In this document: piece after piece, positions 8,133 to 16,165 of the stretch
Position numbering within the stretch: position 1 is the stretch's first letter
How the letters are laid out: every line of letters begins with the position of its first letter
Assembly: GCA_013415235.1 (NCBI GenBank)
Contig: JACBYF010000002.1
Location: forward strand, 124,001-188,000
Origin: Gemelliphila palaticanis
Lineage (GTDB): Bacteria > Bacillota > Bacilli > Staphylococcales > Gemellaceae
Length of the DNA stretch: 64,000 nt
Direction of reading: 5' to 3'
Position numbers and translations under genes: made by a program
Notes under the pieces: model-generated
Told to the model about the DNA's origin: nothing
Seen by the model: the letters and a program-made list of their open reading frames with translations, nothing else
Databases searched by the model: none

Positions 8133-9977
8133 TTATAGATTCTTTACATTCAAAGCTCTAAAAGCATTTAATACTGCAATGATAGTTACACCTACATCTG
8201 CAAATATAGCTACCCACATAGTAGTTATTCCAATAGCACTCAAAATAAGAACAATTATTTTTATTCCAATTGCAAATACTATGTTTTGATGTGCAATTTT
8301 AAGTGTCTTTTTAGAAATCTTCATTGCAGTAGCAATTTTCGATGGCTCATCAGTCATAATTACAATATCAGCAGCTTCAATGGCCGCATCAGAACCTACA
8401 CCACCCATTGCTATTCCAATGTCTGCACGAGCTAATACAGGTGCATCATTGATTCCGTCACCAACAAAAGTAAGTTTACCTTTTTTAGATTTTTGCGAAA
8501 ATAATTCTTCTAGTTTCTCAACTTTGTCTGCTGGCAACAGTTCTGCATAAACCTTATCAAGACCAAGCTCTTTAGCAACTTTTGAACCAACACTTTTATT
8601 ATCACCTGTCAACATAACTGTTTGTTTAATATTAGCTGCCTTAAGTTCCTTGATTGCTTGTGCTGAATCTTCTTTTACCTCATCGGCAATTACAATGTAA
8701 CCTATATATTTGTTATTAACAGCAACATGTACAACAGTACCGATCAGCTCTTCCTTGAAATAAGGGATATCCATCATTTTCATAAGTTTGACATTACCTG
8801 CCATTACCTTTTTGCCATCTACCGTTGCAATAACACCATGACCTGATATCTCTTCTACATCTGAAATACGTCCATTGTCTATTTCTTTACTATATGCACG
8901 TTTCAGTGAAAGTGAAATCGGATGGTTGGAATAGCTTTCCACATATGCAGTTAATTCTAGTAGCTCTTCTTTGGAAACTCCTTCTGGATGGATTTCCTGT
9001 ACATTAAATACACCTTTCGTTAGTGTTCCAGTTTTATCAAAAACAACAATTTCAGTTTCTGCTAACGCCTCTAAATAGTTACTACCCTTGACTAAAATAC
9101 CTTTTTTTGAGGCTCCACCTATTCCACCGAAGAAACTCAAAGGAATTGAAATAACTAAAGCACACGGACAGGATACCACTAGGAATGCCAGTGCTCTATA
9201 TATCCAATCACTAAAAGTCGCCCCGTCTATAACAAGAGGCGGTATAATAGCTAGAAAAACTGCAATTATAACCACAACTGGTGTATAATATCTCGCAAAC
9301 TTCGTAATAAATTGTTCAGAATTGGATTTTTTACTACTTGCATTTTCAACTAAATCAAGAATTTTACTTACAGTAGATTCTCCAAATTCCTTGGTAACTT
9401 CTGCTTTAATAACCCCATTAATGTTGATGCACCCACTTAGGACATCACTTCCAACTGCTACTTCGCGAGGAACAGATTCGCCTGTTAGTGCTGATGTATC
9501 AATCATTGAACTTCCCTCAATTACCTTGCCATCAAGAGGAATTTTTTCTCCTGCTTTAATTACAATAATATCTCCAATTTGTACTTCATCTGGGTCAACT
9601 TTGACAAGTTCATCACCTTTTTTAACATTTGCATAATCTGGTCGAATATCCATAAGGCTTGCAATTGACTTCCTCGACTTGCCAACTGCATAGCTTTGAA
9701 AAAGTTCTCCAATTTGATAAAACAGCATAACTGCAACACCTTCAGGATACTCACCAATAAAAAATGCACCAATTGTTGCAATACTCATTAAAAAGTTTTC
9801 ATCAAAAACTTGACCTTTAAAAATATTTTTTACAGCTCTTTTTACAACATCTCCACCTACAATAATGTAACTTATTATAAAGAGAGCAATCTGTAACCAT
9901 TCGTTATTTAAATTAAGCAATACTGCTGTAGCTAACACGGCTACACCAATAATTATTCGCCATAGTCGTTTAGTCAT
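8133..9977 (-). CDS. cadA: Cadmium/zinc/lead-exporting P1B-type ATPase
   Basis: This 614-residue heavy-metal ATPase has the metal-site motif SCPCALVIS in transmembrane helix 6, the phosphorylation motif DKTGTLTKG, the actuator motif ALTGES, the ATP-binding GDGINDAPVLA hinge and a membrane hairpin at each end. SCPC places it in the Cd/Zn/Pb or Cu groups. Lack of the Cu-type YN and MSxS pairs in the last helices, and the CadC-like regulator upstream, favour Cd/Zn. Unlike most CadA proteins it has no N-terminal HMA domain; that domain is a separate gene 15 bases upstream. The protein would export divalent metal across the cytoplasmic membrane. Confidence 0.9.
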   Translation of the reverse strand: MTKRLWRIIIGVAVLATAVLLNLNNEWLQIALFIISYIIVGGDVVKRAVKNIFKGQVFDENFLMSIATIGAFFIGEYPEGVAVMLFYQIGELFQSYAVGKSRKSIASLMDIRPDYANVKKGDELVKVDPDEVQIGDIIVIKAGEKIPLDGKVIEGSSMIDTSALTGESVPREVAVGSDVLSGCININGVIKAEVTKEFGESTVSKILDLVENASSKKSNSEQFITKFARYYTPVVVIIAVFLAIIPPLVIDGATFSDWIYRALAFLVVSCPCALVISIPLSFFGGIGGASKKGILVKGSNYLEALAETEIVVFDKTGTLTKGVFNVQEIHPEGVSKEELLELTAYVESYSNHPISLSLKRAYSKEIDNGRISDVEEISGHGVIATVDGKKVMAGNVKLMKMMDIPYFKEELIGTVVHVAVNNKYIGYIVIADEVKEDSAQAIKELKAANIKQTVMLTGDNKSVGSKVAKELGLDKVYAELLPADKVEKLEELFSQKSKKGKLTFVGDGINDAPVLARADIGIAMGGVGSDAAIEAADIVIMTDEPSKIATAMKISKKTLKIAHQNIVFAIGIKIIVLILSAIGITTMWVAIFADVGVTIIAVLNAFRALNVKNL

Positions 9978-9992
9978 ACAAAATAGCCTCCT

Positions 9993-10214
9993 TTAAGCCT
10001 TTTTCATAGTTGTATCGGGTTCAATTTTTTTAACTATTTTTTCAGACTCTGCTATTATTGTTGGCATTTTTTCATCCTCACCATCAATAACGAGTTTTGT
10101 GGTCATAAAGTTAACAGTAGCTTCTTTCACTCCATCAAGCTCATTAATAGCCTTTTCCATTTTTGCCGCACAATTTGCACAATCTAAACCTTCAAGTATA
10201 AATTTCTTTTTCAT
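9993..10214 (-). CDS. Stand-alone HMA metal-binding protein
   Basis: A 73-residue heavy-metal-associated domain: KKFILEGLDCANCAAKMEKA holds the CxxC metal pair (CANC), and the betaalphabetabetaalphabeta pattern of the fold is readable. It sits between the ArsR-family regulator and cadA with a strong AGGAGG site. It probably hands metal to the ATPase, replacing the N-terminal HMA domain that this CadA lacks, or acts as a small chaperone. The GLDCANC motif is typical of Zn/Cd ATPase N-domains rather than copper CopZ (usually M-x-C-x-x-C). Confidence 0.85.
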   Translation of the reverse strand: MKKKFILEGLDCANCAAKMEKAINELDGVKEATVNFMTTKLVIDGEDEKMPTIIAESEKIVKKIEPDTTMKKA

Positions 10215-10261
10215 TATTAAGTCCTCCTAAATTTTATTTGTAATTTTATTTTGAATAATAA

Positions 10262-10310
10262 AAGTCTTTTTCAAATTTTCTTGAAGCTTGATCATTTGAA
10301 ATGAAGACTT
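10262..10310. repeat. Long inverted repeat between cadC and the HMA gene
   Basis: AAGTCTT-ttt-CAAAT (10262-10276) pairs with ATTTGAA-atg-AAGACTT (10294-10310). It lies in the 144-base gap between the regulator and the HMA gene and may be an mRNA processing or attenuation hairpin. No clear second promoter is visible. Confidence 0.4.
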
Positions 10311-10358
10311 AAATATATGCCCAAATATCTTCAAAAAATATTCTATTCTACCGCATTA

Positions 10359-10727
10359 CTACTTCTCGTTGATATGAATTAGACCTTGGTCAAATATTTC
10401 TCTTACATGATCATCAACTAATGAATAATATACTACTTTGCCTTTTTTTCTGTTTTTCACTAAATTAGCTTGTTTTAAAACTCTCAGCTGATGGGAAATT
10501 GCTGATTGTGTCATGTTAAGTAATACAGCGATATCACAAACACACATTTCAGCTTCATGTAAAGCCCATAATATCCTGATTCGTGTTGAATCTCCAAATA
10601 CTTTAAATAATTCTGCTAGATCATAAAGGCTTTCTTCTTGAGGCATTTTATCTCTAACTTGATTTACAATATCCTCATGAATTACATTGCAGTCACATCT
10701 TTCAATTGAATTAAATTTTTTAGTCAT
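10359..10727 (-). CDS. cadC: ArsR/SmtB-family metal-sensing repressor
   Basis: Translation starts at MTKKFNSIE (10727), with AGAGGTGAT just upstream; 16 more upstream codons are open but contain the operator. The protein is a winged-helix ArsR/SmtB repressor. It has an N-terminal RCDC Cys pair, MCVCDIA at the start of helix alpha3 and the recognition helix QSAISHQLRVLKQANLV. Both Cys pairs match the CadC cadmium/lead site. A SmtB-type C-terminal helix (DDHVREIFDQGLIHI) could also bind Zn. It should release its promoter when metal is bound, and it heads the HMA-cadA operon. Confidence 0.8.
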   Translation of the reverse strand: MTKKFNSIERCDCNVIHEDIVNQVRDKMPQEESLYDLAELFKVFGDSTRIRILWALHEAEMCVCDIAVLLNMTQSAISHQLRVLKQANLVKNRKKGKVVYYSLVDDHVREIFDQGLIHINEK

Positions 10728-10764
10728 ATTATCACCTCTTTTTAAATCATTTAATCTGAATACT

Positions 10765-10843
10765 TGAACAATCATTCAAATGTTTTATATTTATTATACC
10801 ATTGTTTTTCTCTTGTGTCAATAGTTATATGAGCGTTTATTCA
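10765..10843 (-). promoter_or_regulatory. cadC operon promoter with two ArsR/SmtB-type operators
   Basis: TTGACA (10816-10821), 17 bases, TATAAT (10793-10798) is a consensus promoter. Two matches to the TGAA-N6-TTCA operator type flank it: TGAACAATCATTCA at 10765-10778 near the transcript start, and TGAGCGTTTATTCA at 10830-10843 above the -35. This arrangement suits autorepression. Confidence 0.75.
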
Positions 10844-10860
10844 AGTGTTTTTTATATTAT

Positions 10861-11024
10861 TTAAAATATCTCAAAAACATCTACTAAGACATTAGTACCA
10901 TCTTTTCTCGGTATCCTGTTCCATACATATCTTTTAAACAAATCCTTTAAAATAAAGACTTCACCTTCGTACAAGTTTTCGGTTTCTTTAATAGCTTCGT
11001 CTAACAGCTTATTACATCACTCAT
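10861..11024 (-). pseudogene. DUF1413-type protein, frameshifted near its start
   Basis: After an ATG at 11024 and a single frame change, the minus strand reads KLLDEAIKETENLYEGEVFI, then LKDLFKRYVWNRIPRKDG, then TNVLVDVFEIF and stop. The F-x-LKDLF-x-x-x-W-x-x-I-P-x pattern is that of DUF1413, small proteins common on conjugative and integrative elements. The initial codons run into a stop in the starting frame, so the gene looks inactive. Confidence 0.5.
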
Positions 11025-11076
11025 GTGGTCAACTCCTTATCAATTACCTTATAAACAACATTTTTGAAAATATCAC

Positions 11077-11304
11077 ATGTATAAATTGGGAACTGGCGGT
11101 CACAATGTTCCTCTAATTTTAACGCATGATGGTCGAATTCGAAAGTTGACTCCTAGGGAATGTTTCAATGCTCAAGGGTTTCCTGCCTCTTTTAAACTTC
11201 CAGAACAAAGTAATGGCAGACTGTATAAACAAGCTGGTAATAGTGTCGTAGTTCCTGTTATTAGTCGAATTGCAAAAGAAATTGCAATAGCAGTAAACAA
11301 CTAA
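11077..11304 (+). pseudogene. C-terminal fragment of a C5-cytosine DNA methyltransferase
   Basis: Seventy-five codons on the plus strand encode GRIRKLTPRECFNAQGFP and YKQAGNSVVVPVISRIAKEI. These match motifs IX and X at the end of Dcm-type methyltransferases; the usual R-K-L-T-P-R-E-C-x-x-x-Q-G-F-P is intact. Everything upstream, including the catalytic PCQ and ENV motifs, is missing, so it is a remnant. It is on the opposite strand to its neighbours, showing independent arrival or rearrangement. Confidence 0.75.
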
Positions 11305-11745
11305 AAAATTATTTACATCTACACATAACAAGGTCATAATCGCTAATATTTTACGATTTTGACTTTTTTTCTAGCTTCTATTATTTAAAAAAAACAATAT
11401 TTATATTCAAGAAGAACTATAAATAAAAAAAATACTACTTGAACATATTTATTCTTACCAGCCCTCTCAATAACACAAAACACTTCAAATACACCTATCT
11501 ACTCCACACCTTCTAATCCATCTAATTACTCTAAAAACAAAAAGATTTCCAAGCATCATTCTAAATCGAACAACACTCAGAAACCCTTTATTTATCAGCC
11601 TATTTACTGAATCCACCCTATTTTCTTTCCAACAGTACTACCAGGTGTGCTGGTTCTATTTATCTAAAATTTAATCTAAATATATGACCTCGACCTGCAT
11701 AGCAGGTGGTATATTGTTTCTTTAACTCAACTTACTAAATAAACA
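11305..11745. other. Non-coding stretch with two small hairpins
   Basis: I see no credible gene. There are two compact inverted repeats, ACCAG-gtgtg-CTGGT near 11640-11656 and ACCTGC-ata-GCAGGT near 11692-11707. Adjacent hairpins like these occur at the ends of IS200/IS605-type elements, but no transposase remnant was recognised. Confidence 0.4.
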
Positions 11746-11783
11746 AAGAAAAGCTCTGGGGGTTTCCCTCCAAAGCGTTTCTT
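11746..11783 (-). terminator. Probable terminator of the ars operon
   Basis: AAGAAA-a-GC-tc-TGG-g-GG and its partner form an interrupted 14-bp stem with a TTT loop. On the minus strand CTTTGTTTATTT follows. It lies about 130 bases past the acr3 stop. Confidence 0.5.
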
Positions 11784-11910
11784 ATACTTATTGCTAATTA
11801 TATAGTACCACAGGTTATAGCTCCACATACTAGGAAATTAGGGTATATGTCTAAATTAGGATTTTCTAAATTAACCCTACATCCTTGTTGTTATCAGTTT
11901 TAACTCATAT

Positions 11911-12951
11911 TCAATGATTATATTTATTTTCCATAGAATTTGCAAATCTTACCAAGGCTAACATAACAGGAACCTCAACCAGAACACCTACTACAGTTGT
12001 TAATGTAGCTCCTGATGATAACCCAAATAGAGATATAGCAACTGCAACGGACAGCTCAAAAAAGTTAGATGCACCAATCATGGCACAAGGAGCTGCAATT
12101 GAATATGGTAGCTTTGCTAAATATGCCATAAAAAATGTTATTGCAAATATAAATAAAGTTTGGATTATCAAAGGAATTGCAATAAGGATAATATTTAGTG
12201 GTTGATCCAATATCTTCTGTCCTTGGAATGAAAATATTATAATCAACGTCAATAATAATCCCATCATAGTATATTTATCAAATGCAGGGATGAAAGTTTT
12301 ATTTAGGTAGCCCTCCCCTTTATTTTTAATAATTATACTTCTAGTTATCATGCTTAAAATAAGAGGAACAACAATAAACAATACAATGGACAATAAAAGT
12401 GTTCCCCATGGAATATTAATATTTCCAACCTTTAATAAGAAACTTACAATTGGTATATATGCAAGCAAAATAATTAAGTCGTTACTAGCTACCTGTACTA
12501 AGGTATAGGCACTATCACCTCTTGTTAACTTGCTCCATACAAATACCATTGCGGTACATGGTGCAGCTCCAAGTAAAACCGCCCCAGCTAAATACTCTGA
12601 TGCCAATTCCTTATTTATAAATCCTTTATAAATAATAAAGAAAAATAAGGAGGCGATTAAATACATGGTAAGCGGCTTAATTACCCAATTTACAAACCAT
12701 GTAATAAATAGGCCTTTAGGATTTTTCCCTATGTCTTTTATACTCTTAAAATCAATTTTCAACATCATTGGATAAATCATTATCCAAAGTAAAATTGTTG
12801 TTGGTATAGATACATTATAGAACTCAAAATTTCCTAGCCAATCTGGAATAGCAGGAAAATAGTTCCCAATAACTATACCTATTACCATACAAATTAACAC
12901 CCAAAAAGTCAGGTTTTTCTCAAAAAAACCAATCCCATCTGTTTTCTTCAT
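11911..12951 (-). CDS. acr3: ACR3-family arsenite efflux transporter
   Basis: This 346-residue membrane protein has about ten transmembrane segments. Its ACR3 signature is GAAPCTAMVFVWSKLTRGD, with the conserved transport Cys in TM4, and a second conserved segment, APCAMIGASNFFELSVA, lies in TM9. It pumps As(III) (and possibly Sb(III)) out of the cell using the proton motive force. It is the last gene of the ars operon, 2 bases after arsC, which generates the arsenite. Many operons of this type use ArsB instead; the motifs here clearly indicate ACR3. Confidence 0.9.
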   Translation of the reverse strand: MKKTDGIGFFEKNLTFWVLICMVIGIVIGNYFPAIPDWLGNFEFYNVSIPTTILLWIMIYPMMLKIDFKSIKDIGKNPKGLFITWFVNWVIKPLTMYLIASLFFFIIYKGFINKELASEYLAGAVLLGAAPCTAMVFVWSKLTRGDSAYTLVQVASNDLIILLAYIPIVSFLLKVGNINIPWGTLLLSIVLFIVVPLILSMITRSIIIKNKGEGYLNKTFIPAFDKYTMMGLLLTLIIIFSFQGQKILDQPLNIILIAIPLIIQTLFIFAITFFMAYLAKLPYSIAAPCAMIGASNFFELSVAVAISLFGLSSGATLTTVVGVLVEVPVMLALVRFANSMENKYNH

Positions 12952-12953
12952 CC

Positions 12954-13358
12954 CTAAATTTCCTCAACTTCCTCAATTAATTTATTAACCTTACTTTCTA
13001 TTTCCTTAATAGTTTTTATAAACTCTTCATCATTTTTTCCGGTAGGGTCATCAAGTCCCCAATCATCTTTTTTAAAAGTGTAAGGAAGAATTGGACAAAT
13101 GACATTACATCCCATTGTAATTAGGTAATCAACTTCTGGAATATCATCTAAAAGTTTTGGCTTTTGAGTCTCTTCCATGTCAATTCCATACATTTCTTTG
13201 ACAAGTCTTACTGCATCTTGATTAATTCGTTTCTTTAATTCTGTCCCTGCAGAATACGCCTCTATAGAATTTCCAGCAAATTTTTTTGTTAGTGCTTCAG
13301 CGATTTGACTTCTGCACGAATTATGAACACACACGAATGCTACTTTAGTTTTCATCAT
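12954..13358 (-). CDS. arsC: Thioredoxin-coupled arsenate reductase
   Basis: This 134-residue protein has a low-molecular-weight phosphatase fold. The P-loop FVCVHNSCRSQIAEAL carries the nucleophilic Cys near residue 11, and a second region, MGCNVICPILP, carries two Cys of the redox relay near residues 82 and 87. The acidic motif WGLDDPTGK follows. It reduces arsenate to arsenite with electrons from thioredoxin, as in S. aureus pI258 ArsC. It is cotranscribed with arsA upstream and acr3 downstream, with an 8-base and a 2-base gap. Confidence 0.92.
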   Translation of the reverse strand: MMKTKVAFVCVHNSCRSQIAEALTKKFAGNSIEAYSAGTELKKRINQDAVRLVKEMYGIDMEETQKPKLLDDIPEVDYLITMGCNVICPILPYTFKKDDWGLDDPTGKNDEEFIKTIKEIESKVNKLIEEVEEI

Positions 13359-13366
13359 TTTCCCTC

Positions 13367-15097
13367 CTATATATTATAAAGTTTATCACCAGAAAGGTCT
13401 TCTTTTGTCCATTCAATGACGGCTAGTTTTCCTGAAGTGTGATCTAATATTTTGTTAATCCACTTAACTTCTTCATTGGCTTTAGCAGATAACATCTTGT
13501 TCTTAGGGTTTGCTTTATACAAGGATGAATTAACAATCCACCAATTTGTATGAATTGATGCCCTTTTTAAATCTTCTTCTAAGCGATATGCCTCATAAAA
13601 TGGGGTAGCCTCAGCCAAGCTAACGATTAATACTTCTGTTTCCTCTCCCCTTAGTCTAGGTAACAATTTTTTTACAGATTCAGGTATCTGTCCTTGTGTT
13701 CTTTGAACTTCTTTATGATAACTTAAAGTTGAGTCTAAGAGCAACAAGGTATGACCTGTAGGAGCAGTATCAATTACAACAATTTCATCATCTGCTTTTT
13801 CCACAAGCTCTGCAAAAGCTCTAAATACAGCTATTTCCTGTGTACATGGTGATCTTAAATCTTCTTCAATATAAGCTACATCATCCTCACTCATTGTTTT
13901 TCTTGCATTTTCAAGTACTTCATCTTGATATTTTTTTAATTCTTCTTTTTCATCAATATGGCTCATAGATATTCCACTTGAACTATCTATCATAAATTTT
14001 ATATGGTCAGCGGGATCTGTTGTAGCTAGGTGTACCTTTTTACCTAGTTTACTTAGCTTGAGAGCAACAGAAGATGCAATAGTAGTCTTTCCTACACCGC
14101 CCTTGCCCATAGTAAAGATTACTTTTCTATTATTTTTTACGAGATCACTAACAACATCATCTAAATTAAAAAGCTTGCCTTTTACTTCCACTTTTTCTTC
14201 ATTTATTTGATCTTTCTTAAGGAGATTTCTTATAGAGTCGATCCCAGTAATGTTATATGACCTCAAGGCAATTGTATAGGTATCAAAGTCATGTAACATC
14301 TCTGGCTTATTTTCAAGGGCTAACTTTTGTTTGTTAAATATACTTTTAGATAAGTCATCATCATAATTTTCTAAGACACCATTAATAACTAATATTTGAT
14401 TTTTTACTCCAATCTCAGACAACTCCTTTGATGCTCTGGCTACCTCATTAAGTGGTGTTTTATCAGGCCTTGTAACTAACACTAGGGTTGTTAAACTCTC
14501 ATCTGCTAAATTTTCAACTGCCTGTTTATAGGTTTCTTTTTTAGCCTCTAATCCTGATAACTGTCCTAAACAAGATGCTCCATGTGTACTTTCACTTATA
14601 AAATTAGTCCAAGCAGAAGGAAGCTGTAACATTCTAAGGGTATGACCTGTAGGAGCTGTATCAAATATAATATGGTCATAGTCTGCATCGAGCTCAGAAT
14701 TTGTAATGAAATTAGAAAACTCATTAAAGGCAGCAATCTCTACCGTACAAGATCCAGATAATTGTTCTTCCATATTCTCAATAACAGAATCAGGCAATTT
14801 GCCCCTAAAAGGTGCTACTACACTTTCTTTATAGTTATGTGCCGCTTCCAATGGATCTAGATTGATTACTTCTAAATTATCTACTTCTTTAATTGACTTT
14901 GGTTTACCATCTAATTCTGTTTCAAAAACATCTTGAAGATTTGAAGCAGGGTCTGTACTAATAAGTAGAACTTTCTTTCCTTCATCTGCTAAATTCACTG
15001 CTGTTGCACAAGCTGTAGATGTTTTACCCACACCTCCCTTGCCTGTGAAAAATAAATATTTAGTTAATTTTATATCTGCAATATTAAATCCTTTCAT
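13367..15097 (-). CDS. arsA: Arsenite-stimulated ATPase ArsA
   Basis: The start chosen is MKGFNIADIK (15097), which has AGGGGGG upstream and avoids overlapping arsD; the open frame extends to 15172. Two homologous ATPase halves are present. Each has a deviant Walker A, FTGKGGVGKTSTA near residue 18 and FTMGKGGVGKTTIA near residue 330, and each has the switch motif DTAPTGHTLR/L. Metal-site cysteines appear in LSGSCTVEIAAF and RSPCTQEIAVF, one per half. ArsA takes As(III) from ArsD and energises export. Pairing ArsA with an ACR3 rather than ArsB is well known. Confidence 0.92.
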   Translation of the reverse strand: MKGFNIADIKLTKYLFFTGKGGVGKTSTACATAVNLADEGKKVLLISTDPASNLQDVFETELDGKPKSIKEVDNLEVINLDPLEAAHNYKESVVAPFRGKLPDSVIENMEEQLSGSCTVEIAAFNEFSNFITNSELDADYDHIIFDTAPTGHTLRMLQLPSAWTNFISESTHGASCLGQLSGLEAKKETYKQAVENLADESLTTLVLVTRPDKTPLNEVARASKELSEIGVKNQILVINGVLENYDDDLSKSIFNKQKLALENKPEMLHDFDTYTIALRSYNITGIDSIRNLLKKDQINEEKVEVKGKLFNLDDVVSDLVKNNRKVIFTMGKGGVGKTTIASSVALKLSKLGKKVHLATTDPADHIKFMIDSSSGISMSHIDEKEELKKYQDEVLENARKTMSEDDVAYIEEDLRSPCTQEIAVFRAFAELVEKADDEIVVIDTAPTGHTLLLLDSTLSYHKEVQRTQGQIPESVKKLLPRLRGEETEVLIVSLAEATPFYEAYRLEEDLKRASIHTNWWIVNSSLYKANPKNKMLSAKANEEVKWINKILDHTSGKLAVIEWTKEDLSGDKLYNI

Positions 15098-15107
15098 AAA
15101 ACCCCCC

Positions 15108-15485
15108 TTAGCAACAATTGCTATTATTTCCACAGCACCCTTGATTAGGTTTTTCATCTTTACTACTTTCAAGATAATCCTTAGGGATTTCTAAAAGTTC
15201 CATTATTTCTTCATTCTTTGGATATCTTCCTTCTATGACTATATCATCATCTACAAGGATTAACGGAAGCTTGTCGGTTCCATTTTTATCCAAAGCATCT
15301 TTTACCTTGTTGTTATTGACAAATGCCATTGGCTCATTTGATAAATTGTATCTTTCAATAGTGATACCATTTTTCTTCAAGTTATTAATTAATGTTGAAA
15401 TACGTACGAGTTCAGGATCTACATTAACTCCACAAACACCTGTATCACAACACATAGCTGGTTCATAAATTGATATTCTTTTCAT
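15108..15485 (-). CDS. arsD: Arsenic metallochaperone and trans-acting repressor ArsD
   Basis: A 125-residue protein beginning MKRISIYEPAMCCDTGVCG. The CC...C triad near residues 12, 13 and 18 is the high-affinity As(III) site. A second cluster, GCCGNNSNCC, ends the protein. A thioredoxin-like fold is predicted (PLILVDDDIVIEGRYP). ArsD hands As(III) to ArsA, encoded 10 bases downstream. In some systems it also weakly represses the operon. Length and both Cys clusters match the family. Confidence 0.9.
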   Translation of the reverse strand: MKRISIYEPAMCCDTGVCGVNVDPELVRISTLINNLKKNGITIERYNLSNEPMAFVNNNKVKDALDKNGTDKLPLILVDDDIVIEGRYPKNEEIMELLEIPKDYLESSKDEKPNQGCCGNNSNCC

Positions 15486-15527
15486 TTTTTACATCCTTTC
15501 TTTAATTTTTAATTAAATTTTATTAAT

Positions 15528-15548
15528 ACATCAAATTTATTTGATATG
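15528..15548 (-). promoter_or_regulatory. ArsR-type operator copy 2 (between arsR and arsD)
   Basis: On the plus strand it reads ACATCAAATTT-AT-TTGATATG. It matches the promoter copy at 15874-15894 at every position except two central bases. It lies 42 bases upstream of the arsD start. Confidence 0.65.
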
Positions 15549-15560
15549 AAGAGTGTTTTT

Positions 15561-15584
15561 TTAGTTACCCTTAAGGGTAACTAA
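15561..15584. repeat. Perfect 24-bp palindrome over the arsR stop codon
   Basis: The half site is TTAGTTACCCTT, followed directly by its complement. It covers the arsR stop. Runs of A rather than T follow on the minus strand, so it is a poor minus-strand terminator. It may protect or separate the arsR message, or terminate plus-strand transcription. Confidence 0.5.
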
Positions 15585-15862
15585 TTTCTTTCAGTAGATT
15601 CTAAAAACATCTGCATTATTTTTTGTCTTCCTTGTTCAGATATAGTGTAGTACACCCACTTGCCTTCTTGTCTTGCTGTAACAATTCCTGACTCTACCAA
15701 TATTTTCATATGGTATGACAAGCCTGATTGTGTTAAATGCAGTGCTTCTAGTAAAACACAGGCACATTCTTCACCATTTTTTAATAAATCTAATATCTCT
15801 AGGCGAATCGGCACTGAAAAGGCTTTAAATATATTTGCAGTTTTTACTAAATCTCTGTTCAT
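15581..15862 (-). CDS. arsR: Arsenic-responsive ArsR repressor
   Basis: This 93-residue winged-helix protein has the helix-alpha3 motif EECACVLLEAL, a C-x-C As(III) pair typical of ArsR, and a recognition helix TQSGLSYHMKILVESGIV. It is shorter than many ArsR proteins but complete. It should dissociate from the operon promoter when As(III) or Sb(III) binds. The operator copy nearest its own start overlaps the promoter -10 downstream side, consistent with autorepression. Confidence 0.88.
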   Translation of the reverse strand: MNRDLVKTANIFKAFSVPIRLEILDLLKNGEECACVLLEALHLTQSGLSYHMKILVESGIVTARQEGKWVYYTISEQGRQKIMQMFLESTERN

Positions 15863-15873
15863 AATAATCCCTC

Positions 15874-15926
15874 ACATCAAATTTCCTTGATATGTTTATT
15901 GTATCACTATTTATTTTTTTTTACAA
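15874..15926 (-). promoter_or_regulatory. arsR promoter with ArsR-type operator copy 1
   Basis: TTGTAA (15921-15926), 17 bases, TACAAT (15898-15903) is a plausible promoter. Immediately downstream is ACATCAAATTT-CC-TTGATATG (15874-15894, plus-strand reading), an imperfect dyad repeated at 15528-15548. Confidence 0.7.
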
Positions 15927-15995
15927 GTCTTATTTCGTGATATATCAAAAATTCTTATGGATAGATAATCTTGTCATCTTATATATTAGTGCAGT

Positions 15996-16055
15996 CTATA
16001 ATTTGGTGGTATCTTCACCAATTTCAACTGTTATCCCTTTTATTCTATTTGCCAA
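15996..16055 (-). pseudogene. N-terminal stub of a phage tail tape-measure protein
   Basis: A TTG at 16055 with AAGGAGG just upstream begins MANRIKGITVEIGEDTTKL and hits TAG after 19 residues. That opening is characteristic of tape-measure proteins of Firmicute siphophages (MANRIKGITVEIGGDTTKL-type). No downstream continuation was found, so only the start of a tail gene survives. Confidence 0.55.
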
Positions 16056-16083
16056 TATCTCGCCTCCTTAATTCTAGGCATCA

Positions 16084-16109
16084 AAAAAACACCTACAAAT
16101 TAGTAAGTG
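16084..16109 (-). terminator. Terminator-like hairpin
   Basis: CACcTAC-aaatta-GTAaGTG forms a short stem, followed on the minus strand by TTTTTTTGATG. It lies downstream of the membrane-protein remnant. Confidence 0.45.
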
Positions 16110-16165
16110 CTGTAAACATTATTCAATATTAGTTTAAAATCAATTTTCATTTAGTTGTTTCTTTT

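Noticed and set aside
8080..8289. Plus-strand ORF over the cadA end
   Set aside because: Antisense of the last cadA helices; no family similarity or ribosome site.
11688..11712. Hairpin as proof of an IS200/IS605 element
   Set aside because: No TnpA or TnpB remnant and no target motif was found; a lone hairpin is insufficient.
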